Assembly (NCBI RefSeq): GCF_901000735.1
Contig: NC_081545.1
Span: forward strand, 17,368,758 to 17,432,757
Length of the DNA: 64,000 bases
Reading direction: 5' to 3'
DNA from: Corylus avellana
Lineage: Eukaryota > Streptophyta > Magnoliopsida > Fagales > Betulaceae
Shown piece after piece: positions 57,801-64,000 of this stretch. The notes under the pieces were generated by a model. That model was given only the letters and a program-made list of their open reading frames with translations. It was not told the DNA's origin and did not search any database. Each line of letters starts with the position of its first letter. Position 1 is the first letter of the stretch. The position numbers and the translations under genes were made by a program.

Positions 57801-58552
57801 ATGTTCATATTCTTCTTGGTTAGGCACATATCAATAATAAAGTTCCTAGCATGGGAAACATTTTTCAAAGTTAATACTGGTTATATTATAGTTGAGGTGG
57901 ATTAAGTTATGGGTGGTTATTTCCAAAGTAGAGGAAAAGAATTAGAAAAGAAAACACATAGATGATTTTGTCAGGGATAATAATTAGCCTGTAGTCAATT
58001 CTTTGGGCATGTGTATTGAGAGTTTGTGAAGGATTGAAACCAAGAAAAAGAATAGTGGTTATGTTAATAGAATGGCAAAGTTGATAGAGGGAGTGGCAAC
58101 AGAAGGTAGAAGCTGACACTATTTTCCCATCCTTTTATTGTTTCACCTTTTCACACCAGAGTACCCGATGGCATTTCTCTCTTTGAATGGTCTTTGATAA
58201 AGTAACAATTTAAACGTGGTAAGGCTCTTAAAGTGGTAATCAGTGATGGTGCTGTTGACTAGACGTATGCTTGCAAACCTGGGTGCCAACCTTATTTTGA
58301 TGAAATTTAAGCTGGTCTTATCTTCATTTTTCTGGAGTGCTTAGTTGCTTTGTCTAAATTTCCTGGATTGTATAATTTTCTTGGTGCAGTGTATATGTTT
58401 TGATCATGTCGTCTTGGTGGTTTTTATACTTAAGCTTCTGCAATTTCTTGTATTATCTTCAGGCTCGGCCTCTTAAATGTTTCCAGAACCTTGGGGCCCT
58501 GTTGAAGAGAGATCCTTCACGCAGCCGATCATCTTGCTCCACAGTCAGATGA
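35552..58552 (+). CDS. Ankyrin-repeat Raf-like protein kinase (plant integrin-linked kinase family), 12 exons
   Basis: Join 35552-35878, 37947-38021, 43583-43678, 48267-48352, 48490-48610, 49973-50052, 51490-51552, 51713-51831, 52597-52682, 55898-56019, 56348-56459, 58463-58552; 458 residues, all introns GT-AG. Residues 41-134 form about three ankyrin repeats (DRTALHVAVCQGHTDVVRLLL is the clearest). Residues about 160-425 form a Ser/Thr kinase: Lys182 in VAVK, Glu201 of helix C, HRDLEPSN 277-284, DFG 297-299, APE 327-329. Two features are odd: the glycine loop is degenerate (ITKGTFCIA), and the HRD loop has Glu where most kinases have Lys; both recur in the plant ILK / Raf-like group C family, which in Arabidopsis includes ILK1, VIK and BHP. 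Expected to be a cytosolic or membrane-associated signalling kinase; no signal peptide or membrane span. The exact orthologue was not assigned. The gene is enlarged to 23 kb by elements in its introns. Confidence 0.93.
35919..36354. mobile_element. Harbinger-type MITE split by another MITE
   Basis: Left end AAGCCTACTTGGGATTGGG, interior GTGCTTTTAGTACC, and reverse-complement right end GAGCATGTTTGGAATTATG, resembling the MITE at 15334 and the Harbinger ends. TTA follows the right end (36355-36357); a left TTA is not clear. Interrupted at 35952-36157. Confidence 0.6.
35952..36157. mobile_element. Inner MITE, probable hAT type
   Basis: 206 bp with ends GAGAGCATCCACAATGAAC and (reverse complement) GAGCATTTGCATTCGCAGTG, flanked by a perfect 8-bp duplication TTAAAAAG (35944-35951 and 36158-36165). 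Eight bases suits hAT transposition. Confidence 0.7.
36686..36792 (+). mobile_element. tRNA-derived SINE, copy 1
   Basis: A-box-like TTTAGCTCATATGG (36695) and B-box-like GGTTTAAGATC (36754), with the same order and intervening wording (TCTCCTCC, ATAAGA-GGG) as copy 2 at 50304. No clear target duplication. Confidence 0.6.
37947..38021 (+). CDS. Kinase gene exon 2 (residues 110-134)
   Basis: Encodes PLADAVYYKNHDVIKLLEKHG, the third ankyrin repeat, whose GST start is at the end of exon 1. Acceptor TACAG, donor GTATGT, phase 0. Confidence 0.9.
39058..39398. mobile_element. Second Mutator-type foldback MITE
   Basis: 341 bp. Left arm GGGTTAAATTCACTTTATCC, right arm its inverse ending GGGGGTAAAGTGAATTTTCC; same family as 34083-34565. 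Flanks are A-rich so the target duplication cannot be defined. Nested in the copia leader. Confidence 0.8.
39630..42975 (+). pseudogene. copia gag-pol remnant (gag, protease, integrase, RT)
   Basis: With many stops and frameshifts, the translation shows: gag KLDGLNYLAWSYSALLY and STYFHRLHALWQELNHYQ (39640-40140); protease WIIDSGASNVV with catalytic Asp (about 40660); integrase GSGSLKDGLYFL and IKILCYDNGGDYCSSVFQSY (about 40930-41400); RT GCKWVFSVKHKADGSVERYK and the catalytic FYVDDIILS, then YFLGIKVA (about 42320-42960). RNase H and the 3' LTR are missing. It cannot encode a functional product. Confidence 0.8.
43147..43337 (+). mobile_element. Short retroposon (SINE-like) with perfect target duplication
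   Basis: About 190 bp ending in an A15-type tract, bounded by a perfect 11-bp duplication GTGCGGACTCA (43136-43146 and 43338-43348). The B-box-like GGTTCTGGCGG is weak, so an RNA polymerase III promoter is uncertain; a 5'-truncated LINE tail is the alternative. Confidence 0.75.
43583..43678 (+). CDS. Kinase gene exon 3 (residues 135-166)
   Basis: VAPMHVQNAREVPEYEIDPS then ELDFSNSVDITK, the linker leading into the kinase domain, as in relatives. Acceptor TTTTAG, donor GTAACT, phase 0. The introns on both sides are the longest in the gene. Confidence 0.9.
43679..48266 (+). other. Intron 3 of the kinase gene, with a large solo LTR
   Basis: 4588 bp, of which 44490-47279 is one solo LTR. The remaining ~1.8 kb shows no genes or further elements. 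Confidence 0.85.
44490..47279 (-). repeat. 2.8-kb solo LTR, Ty3/gypsy type
   Basis: Starts TGTGACGACCCGC and ends CAGGTCTTACA, so the termini are inverted TGT-A-GACC motifs as in gypsy LTRs. Flanks are TTGGG (44485-44489) and TTAGG (47280-47284), a 5-bp duplication with one change. No coding sequence inside; the short frames are chance. The length suits Tekay/del LTRs, and the termini resemble the GGTCATTACA end at 7262, but no internal domain proves the lineage. Orientation is inferred. Confidence 0.7.
48267..48352 (+). CDS. Kinase gene exon 4 (residues 167-195)
   Basis: GTFCIASWRGIQVAVKTL with ATP-anchoring Lys182. The donor is taken as GTGGGT at 48353 rather than GTGTGG at 48351 because only this keeps the frame into exon 5. 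Confidence 0.88.
48490..48610 (+). CDS. Kinase gene exon 5 (residues 195-235)
   Basis: KAFRDELALLQKIRHPNVVQ, then FLGAVTQSSPMMIVTEYLPK: helix C with Glu201, and the hinge TEYLP. Confidence 0.92.
48611..49972 (+). other. Intron 5 of the kinase gene
   Basis: Holds an AT/GT microsatellite (about 49496-49550), a GA run (about 49691-49712) and a T run (49868-49885). No genes or element ends recognised. Confidence 0.8.
49496..49550. repeat. TA/TG/CG compound microsatellite
   Basis: (TA)n followed by about fifteen TG units and a short CGCGCG; likely length-polymorphic. Confidence 0.85.
49973..50052 (+). CDS. Kinase gene exon 6 (residues 236-262)
   Basis: GDLCAYLKRKGVLKPIAAVK, then FALDIAR: kinase helices D and E. 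Ends inside an Arg codon, completed by exon 7. Confidence 0.92.
50053..51489 (+). other. Intron 6 of the kinase gene, with a SINE
   Basis: 1437 bp containing SINE copy 2 (50304-50412). The rest is ordinary AT-rich intron. Confidence 0.8.
50304..50412 (+). mobile_element. tRNA-derived SINE, copy 2
   Basis: A-box-like TATAGCTCAACTGCC (50314), B-box-like GGTTAAGACCC (50370), and a short A tail. Same family as 36686-36792 by shared order TAATGAG, TAGCTCA, TCTCCTCC, ATAAGA. Confidence 0.6.
51490..51552 (+). CDS. Kinase gene exon 7 (residues 262-283)
   Basis: GMNYLHEHKPEAIIHRDLEP: catalytic loop with HRD 277-279 and Glu281 in place of the usual Lys. Confidence 0.92.
51713..51831 (+). CDS. Kinase gene exon 8 (residues 283-323)
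   Basis: NILRDDSGHLKVADFGVSKL: metal-binding DFG at 297-299, then the activation segment with several Thr/Ser (VTSQDTS). Ends one base into a Trp codon. Confidence 0.92.
51832..52596 (+). other. Intron 8 of the kinase gene
   Basis: 765 bp with a CCCAAACAGGCCCTTGC fragment near 52394 that looks like one MITE end; no full element. Otherwise nothing seen. Confidence 0.7.
52597..52682 (+). CDS. Kinase gene exon 9 (residues 323-351)
   Basis: RYVAPEVYRNEEYDTKVDVF, then SFALILQE: APE motif 327-329 and the DVFSF Asp of helix F. The downstream intron holds a Helitron. Confidence 0.92.
52683..55897 (+). other. Intron 9 of the kinase gene, with a Helitron
   Basis: 3215 bp, of which 52976-55016 is one Helitron. 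The last ~880 bp shows no further element ends. Confidence 0.8.
52976..55016 (+). mobile_element. Non-autonomous Helitron, copy 1
   Basis: Starts TCATATATATATAAAAGCC after an A (52975) and ends CCCTAG before a T (55017), the A|T insertion context and TC...CTAG ends of Helitrons. Homologous along its length to 59545-63709. The 3' hairpin present in that copy is missing here, CTAG directly following GAAGAATCC. No Rep/helicase is encoded. The interior consists of diverged repeats of a several-hundred-bp unit (a TTGTATT-GAAATAT-ATA motif followed by TTCTTCTTGCTA). Confidence 0.8.
55898..56019 (+). CDS. Kinase gene exon 10 (residues 352-392)
   Basis: MIEGCPPFSTKTENEVPKLY, then ERPPFRA: kinase C-lobe substrate region. 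Ends two bases into a Glu codon. Confidence 0.92.
56348..56459 (+). CDS. Kinase gene exon 11 (residues 392-429)
   Basis: LIQECWSAEPFKRPTFGHII contains the subdomain XI Arg in KRPTF. Kinase fold ends about residue 425. Confidence 0.92.
57268..57431 (+). mobile_element. tRNA-derived SINE of another family
   Basis: A-box-like TTTGCCTAGTGCAATGA (57277) and B-box GGTTCAAGTCT (57327), then a perfect 9-bp stem GATCCCACT-AA-AGTGGGATC (about 57401-57420). Ends are not marked by a clear duplication. Confidence 0.55.
57433..57700. mobile_element. MITE with TTGTTTG ends
   Basis: Inverted ends TTGTTTGGTAAACA (57433-57446) and TGTTTAACAAACAA (57687-57700), with an AT-rich interior containing GATGTGATATAAAAA repeats. 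Target duplication not resolved, so superfamily is open. Confidence 0.6.
58463..58552 (+). CDS. Kinase gene exon 12 (residues 430-458 and stop)
   Basis: ARPLKCFQNLGALLKRDPSR, then SRSSCSTVR and TGA. The RPLKCFQN block is family-typical; the Ser/Arg-rich tail is a plausible phosphorylation region. Confidence 0.92.
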   Translation, partial: ARPLKCFQNLGALLKRDPSRSRSSCSTVR

Positions 58553-59544
58553 GTAATTATTGCCTAAATGCATGCAGAATTTCAGTCCTTCATCAGCTTG
58601 AAGTGAAGAAACATTTTGTGGCAGGTTTCCGCAGTGCAAAAATATAATGTTTTGACTTGGTTTCATTTCACTTGTTAAACCATGTCTTTCTGACATGTTG
58701 GGTTTGTTCTTACGTATGAAGAACTACAATTTGGCAGACATGGATGTATGACAGGTTCACAGTTTCAATGTGTTGGATCCCTCCTTTCCGATGAGTTATT
58801 TAAGGAAACCTAACCTTTTTATTGTTCTTATGAATCTGTCTGAACTTACAGTTGACTGGCAGTCTGTTCCTTTATGTTGGCAATTGGTAATCAAGGTTTA
58901 GGAGTTCTGAGATCCATCCAACGAGACTTGTGCTTCAGATGATTTTGGTTGTTCAACTTGGGTACAGAGACTTCAATTGGATGGTAGGGTGGAGCTGTGT
59001 CATTGCAGTATATAAATCTCAGCAAGAATGAGACATGATGAGCCCCACTTTCCTTATGATGACAAGTAACTCAATCAATTTAAAATCCTGAATGAAAAAA
59101 ATATGAGATTTCCAAATATACAGACTTTTTACGTTGATTTCAGCGGTTTTGACACTTTTTAATTTTTAATTTTTTAATTTTTTAATTTTTATCAGATATA
59201 GGTAGTTGATTTTGTCTCATTGTAATCATTGACCGTCTTTTCTATATCCCCCTTACGGTAGCTCTAGATACAGGGTGAATAAAACCCCACACAACAATGG
59301 GCCATAAGGTCAAACCCATATAAATAGTATTGGGCATGCCTCACGCTCCTCATCCTTTTTATCTATGGTGCTCATGTCATAAAAACATTTTTATTTAATT
59401 AATTTTGCATTTAGATGCGAATCACAGTCATCCCGCTAGGGGTGTAAAGCTGAGTTTGGGCAAGCTTCCCTTGTTCGAGCTCAGGTTGGATCCCTGTTTG
59501 AGTTTGAGTATTTTGGTTGAGCCCAAGTACCCGATTCAAGATTG
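58553..59544 (+). other. 3' UTR and downstream flank of the kinase gene
   Basis: No coding sequence. A poly(A)-signal-like AATAAA lies at 59278-59283; closer signals are weaker. The true cleavage site cannot be told. Confidence 0.5.
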
Positions 59545-59835
59545 GCTTATGTAAGCCAAATTACTCTTTAGAGGTAGTATAGAATTGCAACATGTGATGT
59601 GAACTCATTTTTTTTAAAGGTTAAACCGGTTTTTTAAGGCATAATTTTTTAACCAATTTTTTAAGAGTGAATCAGTCATTAAATTAGCTTAATCAAGAGC
59701 ATTTAATTATATTTCAATAATTTTCTTTATATATGTGATTTCATTAAGTTCAAAAATTTAATGTACGATATTATTTTCTTAGAATTTATTACCTTTCAAA
59801 ACTATATAAAGATAACATATAGAATTTAAAAACAT

Positions 59836-60690
59836 ACCATAATATTTTTTTTCTCCCAAAAAAACTCTAGCCCTTGTTTCTGTGAGCGCCGCACAGATGG
59901 GGAGGAGGGGTGGCCTTCGCTGCCTCCCCTCCTTCCCTTGCCCTCAACTCTTTGTGCTATGCTATTTACTTGATGCTCCCTAGCCTTTGTGCGGTGTTCC
60001 CCTTCCCCCCCCCCTCTTCCGCCCCTTTCCCCTTTTGTGTCCCACTTCTTTTGTTCCTCTCGTCCGTTTTGCTTAGCCTTTTAGTCTCAAACTCTACCCC
60101 GCTGTCTCATCGCCTTGCCTGCTCAAATGCAATCGGCTTCCTCCCGACTGTCGTCATCCCCATAGTGTGCTTTCCCTATTTTTTCCTCTGGTTGTTTCTC
60201 CGATTTTGCCTGTATTTGCCTTTTTTTCCCATTGCTATTTCCCTGTACGTTTTCTCTTTCATGTTTTTGCTTGTGATAAGGCTCTATCCCCTCTCTTTGT
60301 TTTCTGCACGTGAGTATATCTGCATTTGGTTCAGACCTTTGAGTTGTGGATGTGAACGATATCCTGACCTTTTTCGGGTTGAGAAGGATGAGTATCAGCT
60401 TAGGGGTTTTATGCTCTCAACGCTGAGGAATAAGTGCTACCTATGCATTGGATTGTGTCTTTTTGGTACAGATCTGATATTAAACCTGACGATTAGTCAT
60501 GGGTTAGCAGATGATTTTCTTATGGTTGATTTGGTATGATTGGTGACGTCGTAATTTTAGCTTTGGCTATAATTTGCTTCAGAGCTTTTTGCTCTGTTTG
60601 TAAGAGCTTTTTTGCTCATTATTTTTATGAATGAATGAGAATGGAATGCTTCCCTTTTTTTAAAAAAAATAAAAAATAAATAAATAAATA
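59836..60690 (+). mobile_element. Short LINE-like retroposon, copy B
   Basis: About 855 bp flanked by AGAATTTAAAAACAT (59821-59835) and AGAACTTAAAAACAT (60691-60705), ending in an A/TAAA tract. It has the CTCTAGCCC...GCGCCGCACAG start and C/T-rich tract, then GTGCTACCTATGCATTGGATTG. The uninterrupted target is seen in copy 1 of the Helitron near 53258. Confidence 0.75.
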
Positions 60691-60725
60691 AGAACTTAAA
60701 AACATCCTACATTAATTAACTACTC

Positions 60726-61328
60726 ATAGAGTGCAACCTAGAGGGGGAGATTTGGTTCTCCCCCTTCTCCCCTGGTTTTTCATCCCCTTCCCTCCCCGCC
60801 TCTTCCCTCCCCCTCTTTTTTCCCTTTTGCTTGTCTTTGTTTTTGGCTTGTTTGTTTGTTTTTAGCACACTTTGTGGGTGCCATTCTTGGGGAGTTCACT
60901 CAAACTACCCCCAGTTTTTTGAGTGCGCAACTGATCTCCTCCGCGCCGCATTGTCGTTCACCGTCCACTGTCGGGTCTGTTATTGCACCCCCCACCACGT
61001 TTCATTGGCCCTATTCGCTTCCAACGCCAGCTTCAGTTTCCAGCAAGCACGCGATCAGTCTTTCTTCTGGCCGCTGTGTAACACTCCGATCCCATATTGG
61101 GAAGATAAGAAGAAGCCCACATAGAGTGGGTAGTTTATAAAGATAGTCATGGGTACTAAGTCCCACATTGCCTAGTTACTAGGTGAAACTGGGCTTTATA
61201 ATGAATTCTAAGAAAACTCCAAATTGACTAGTCCTTTTGGGGTAATAGCGCAGATGTGGCTAGCGCTTTTTCCTGGGTCGTTTCAAGCCGTCATCCGCCT
61301 AGTGTGTTCATGTTTTTTGGCTTTCTGG

Positions 61329-61377
<49 letters not shown>

Positions 61378-61858
61378 CTTTCATTTTCCCTATATTTTTC
61401 GGTTTCTGTTTTTTTTTTTCCCCCTATTATTTGTTCCTTATTTTATATTTCTTGTTGTTTTGTTGCTTGTAATAAGGCTTTGTTCTCTTGTTGATCCGTG
61501 AGGTATTTGTTTATGGTCCAAACCCTTGGGTTGTGGATGAGATTTATATTTTGGCTTTTGGGTTGAAGAGGACGAGTTTCGGCATGAGGGTTTTCTACTC
61601 CCAAGTCAAGGAATAAGAGCTACCTATGCATTGGAATGAGTATGTCTAGAGCAGATCTGTTGTTATATTTGAAGATTAGTCATGGGTTAGCGGATATTGT
61701 TTGAGATTGGGATGGTTGTATCTTCGACATTATCTTCAACTTTTGTAACCTCGTAGCTTCGGCTATGGTTGCTTTAAAGCTTTTTGCTCTATATTGTAAG
61801 AGCTTTATGCTCGTATTATCTTTGAATGAATGTGATTAGAATGTTTTCCTCTTCAAAA
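60726..61858 (+). mobile_element. Short LINE-like retroposon, copy C
   Basis: About 1133 bp flanked by ATTAACTACTC (60715-60725) and ATTAACTACCC (61859-61869). It shares the central GTTCTCTTGTTGATC and TGAGGTATTTGTT with copy A and GAGCTACCTATGCATTGGA with A and B. A TCCCACATTG-containing stretch (about 61085-61250) is extra relative to the other copies and may be a further insertion. A T run of over 40 bases lies at about 61331-61376. Confidence 0.7.
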
Positions 61859-62135
61859 ATTAACTACCCCATTTTTTTAAAAGGCTAATTTTTTTTTTCT
61901 TTATACTTTTCATTTTAAACAATGTATATCAATAGGAACAATTTTTTATTAAAAAAAAAATTTATTTTGTTTCCTTTGTATTATTATTATTTTTTTTTTC
62001 AAATGTTCAAAATTATATGCGCTTGATTTGTATTGAAATATTATAGATGCCATACTAAAAATATTAAATATTCATGCCAATTTTCTATATTATAATCCAT
62101 GTATTCTTCTTGCTATTTTTTTTTTTTAAATTGTA

Positions 62136-62179
<44 letters not shown>

Positions 62180-63271
62180 GTGCTGATATGTTTTTTTCAA
62201 TAGATATCACAATAAAAATATTAAATATTCCTACTCCTACTAATTTTTTATATTATAATTCATGAATTCTTCTTGCTTTTTTATTTTTATTTTTTATACT
62301 TTTCATTTTAAATCTTATATACTTATAGGAACAAAGATTTAAACATGTTTTAATGTATATGAATTAAACTAAAATAAAGGCTCATGTTTTACTTCATTTT
62401 TTGTTTTTTTATGTGATTTAGTCGATTTTCGACCATTTTTGAAAGGGTTTTTATGTTTTTGAAAGCAAAATAAGGCAAACATTTATTTGATTAATAATCA
62501 TAAATCAAACATAAATACTTTGAAAACACCAAAATAAATATTAAGCAGTGCACCTTATGTGAGGATTGATTTGATTGCGTTAAAGGTTTAGTGAAATATT
62601 TTGTTTTATTTTGTATTCATAAAAAAATATTTTGCTTAGTTTGCTTCGTAGTTTTTTAGAATGTTTTGAATTATATGAATTTTAATTTTTATTGAAATAT
62701 AATAGGTATTAAACCAATAATATTAAAAACTAATGCCTTGATAATCAAAATCCACATGTTTTCTTCTTGCTATTATTTTCATTTTTAACTACTCACTTGA
62801 GAACAAATATGTTGTAATTCATTTGAATGTTTTATGAGATTTTTTTTTTTTTTTGTTTTTTTTCGTTTATGTTATACTCAAATTTTTAGGCAAAAGAAAG
62901 CAAAAATTTATTTGATTGCTGTGCAAAAAAAAGATTTTTCATTAATTGGAAACATGAAATATATAATTAAGCATTGAATCTGATGTGAGAAGTTTTATTT
63001 GATTACATTAAATGTTGAGTAAAAAATTTTGTATTATTTTGTATTCATAAAAAATTATTTTGTTTTTTTTTCTATGTGTTTTTTTTTTTCTTCTTCGAAT
63101 GTTCAGAAGTATTCGAGTTTTATTTATATTGAAATATAATAGGTATCACACCAACAATATAATAGATTCTTACTAATTTCTATTAATGCTTTGATAATCA
63201 AAATCCAAGTTTTATTCTTGCTATTTTTTTTCTTTCTCTTTATACTTCTTTTCATTTTAAACAATTCCAAC

Positions 63272-63430
63272 GGGAATAGTATGATCCTCTCCATTTGAAA
63301 TGAAATGGAGAGTATCCATTTAGTGTAAAATGATGGGTAATATTGTCTTAACATTAAAGTTGAAGGATAAAATTTACAATATTACTCATAATTTTACACT
63401 AAATGGATGGAGAGGATCGATCTTATTCCG
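63272..63430. mobile_element. Small foldback MITE inside the Helitron
   Basis: 159 bp. Ends CGGGAATAGTATGATCCTC and (reverse complement) CGGAATAAGATCGATCCTC, with a long inner inverted repeat around ATCCATTTAGTGTAAAAT. Target duplication unclear. Confidence 0.6.
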
Positions 63431-63709
63431 ATGGGAACAAAGATTTTACCATGTTTTAGTTTATATAAATTAAACTAAATTCAATTTTCTTATGTTTTAA
63501 TTCATCTGTGTGTGATTGTGTCATTAAGTACATATTCAGTACACTTGAAAAAAAAAAAAAAGTGCATGTTCAATAATGTACTGGTGTATAACCTTTCGTT
63601 AAAAGAGGCATGATAGATTTTTCACATGAAAAGTAAGATGGGGATGCATTTAAATTTTAAAATTAAATTATAAAGAAGAACCCCGCGCATAGCGCGGGTT
63701 ATGTACTAG

Positions 63710-64000
63710 TATATATATAAAAGCCGAAACCCCCTCCTAGAAGTAGCTTAAAATTGCGACATTTGGCGTAAACCAATTTTTTTAAAGGCTAAACCGGTTT
63801 TTTAAGGCATAATTTTTTAACTGGTTTTTTCTTAAAAAAACTGGTAATTAATTAGTGTCATTAATTGCGTTAATTATATTTCAAGAGTTTTCCATATATA
63901 AATTATTCAATAAATTAACTATTATTAATGTCCGAATCAAACAAGGAAACAAATAATATAAATCAAATTATTATGTATTAATACGTTGAGTCAATTTAAT
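63710..64000 (+). mobile_element. Start of a third Helitron copy, running off the window
   Basis: TATATATATAAAAGCCGAAAC, then TTTAAAGGCTAAACCGG, matches the 5' end of copy 1, beginning directly after the CTAG of copy 2. Only about 290 bp are in view. Confidence 0.7.

Larger units (their letters stand above)
56460..58462 (+). other. Intron 11 of the kinase gene, with a SINE and a MITE
   Basis: 2003 bp. A SINE-like stretch (57268-57431) directly adjoins a MITE (57433-57700). The remainder shows nothing recognisable. Confidence 0.8.
59545..63709 (+). mobile_element. Helitron, copy 2, with canonical 3' end and nested insertions
   Basis: The left part (AGCCAAATTACTCTTTAGAGG, then AAACCGGTTTTTTAAGG) matches the start of copy 1; its terminal TC is eroded. 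The right end is textbook: hairpin CCCGCGC-ATA-GCGCGGG (63682-63698), seven bases, then CTAG (63706-63709) and T. It contains retroposons B and C and a small MITE; without them it would be about 2.0 kb, the size of copy 1. Confidence 0.8.

Noticed and set aside
59910..60539. 209-codon open frame resembling a multi-pass membrane protein
   Set aside because: It spans the C/T-rich tract and tail of retroposon B; the hydrophobic Leu/Phe/Pro/Ser composition is what any pyrimidine-rich sequence encodes, and copies A and C do not preserve the frame.
61224..61501. Poly-phenylalanine frames
   Set aside because: Produced by a run of more than forty T residues; not a protein.
52976..63709. One 10.7-kb Helitron capturing kinase exons 10-12
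   Set aside because: Copy 1 has its own CTAG|T end at 55016 before exon 10, and copy 2 starts anew at about 59545; the exons in between continue the frame and family sequence of the upstream exons.

Overview
The window is nuclear DNA of a flowering plant, probably a eudicot. The evidence is an intron-rich Raf-like ankyrin-repeat protein kinase gene in a dense, nested field of plant-type transposable elements: Athila-, Tekay- and copia-like LTR elements, a LINE, SINEs, PIF/Harbinger, CACTA, Mutator-type MITEs and Helitrons. I see no bacterial, organellar or free viral sequence and no CRISPR array. The species cannot be named from sequence alone.

Layout. 1-5.4 kb: minus-strand Athila-like remnant with a complete LTR, then a second, internally deleted Athila-like element on the plus strand. 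5.4-12.2 kb: decayed Ty3/gypsy element of chromovirus (Tekay/del) type, whose RT is split by a solo LTR (9327-10728, TSD AGGGT). 12.2-14.4 kb: 3' end of a LINE with an RNase H domain, split by another solo LTR (12933-14271). 14.4-16.2 kb: copia debris with Harbinger-type MITEs. 16170-26349: structurally complete Athila-like element on the minus strand, with near-identical 1.37-kb LTRs, TSD GCTAT, tRNA-Asp-type primer site and gag-PR-RT-RH-INT order, broken by two frameshifts. 26.4-29.05 kb: CACTA remnants around a Helitron fragment that carries a short retroposon. 29108-33890: complete but inactivated PIF/Harbinger transposon with TIRs, TAA TSD, transposase and Myb/SANT-like gene.

35552-58552 (+): the only host gene I recognise. 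It has twelve coding exons (1377 nt) spread over 23 kb and predicts a 458-residue protein: three ankyrin-type repeats followed by a Ser/Thr kinase domain of the plant integrin-linked-kinase / Raf-like group C family. All splice sites are GT-AG and the frame is continuous. Its introns are enlarged by a copia element with a TSD-flanked SINE (intron 2), a 2.8-kb solo LTR (intron 3), a 2.0-kb Helitron (intron 9), nested MITEs and further SINEs. Every insertion leaves the splice sites intact.

59.5-64 kb: a second Helitron copy with a canonical 3' hairpin and CTAG end, carrying two short retroposons and a MITE, and abutting the start of a third Helitron copy.

No multi-gene pathway is present. The biology is one signalling kinase gene plus the history of element insertions. 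The most unusual items are a three-member family of short LINE-like retroposons, each lying inside a Helitron copy, the head-to-tail Helitron junction, and the cascade of nested insertions, many dated relative to each other by target-site duplications. I found no convincing evidence of a wholly new biological system.
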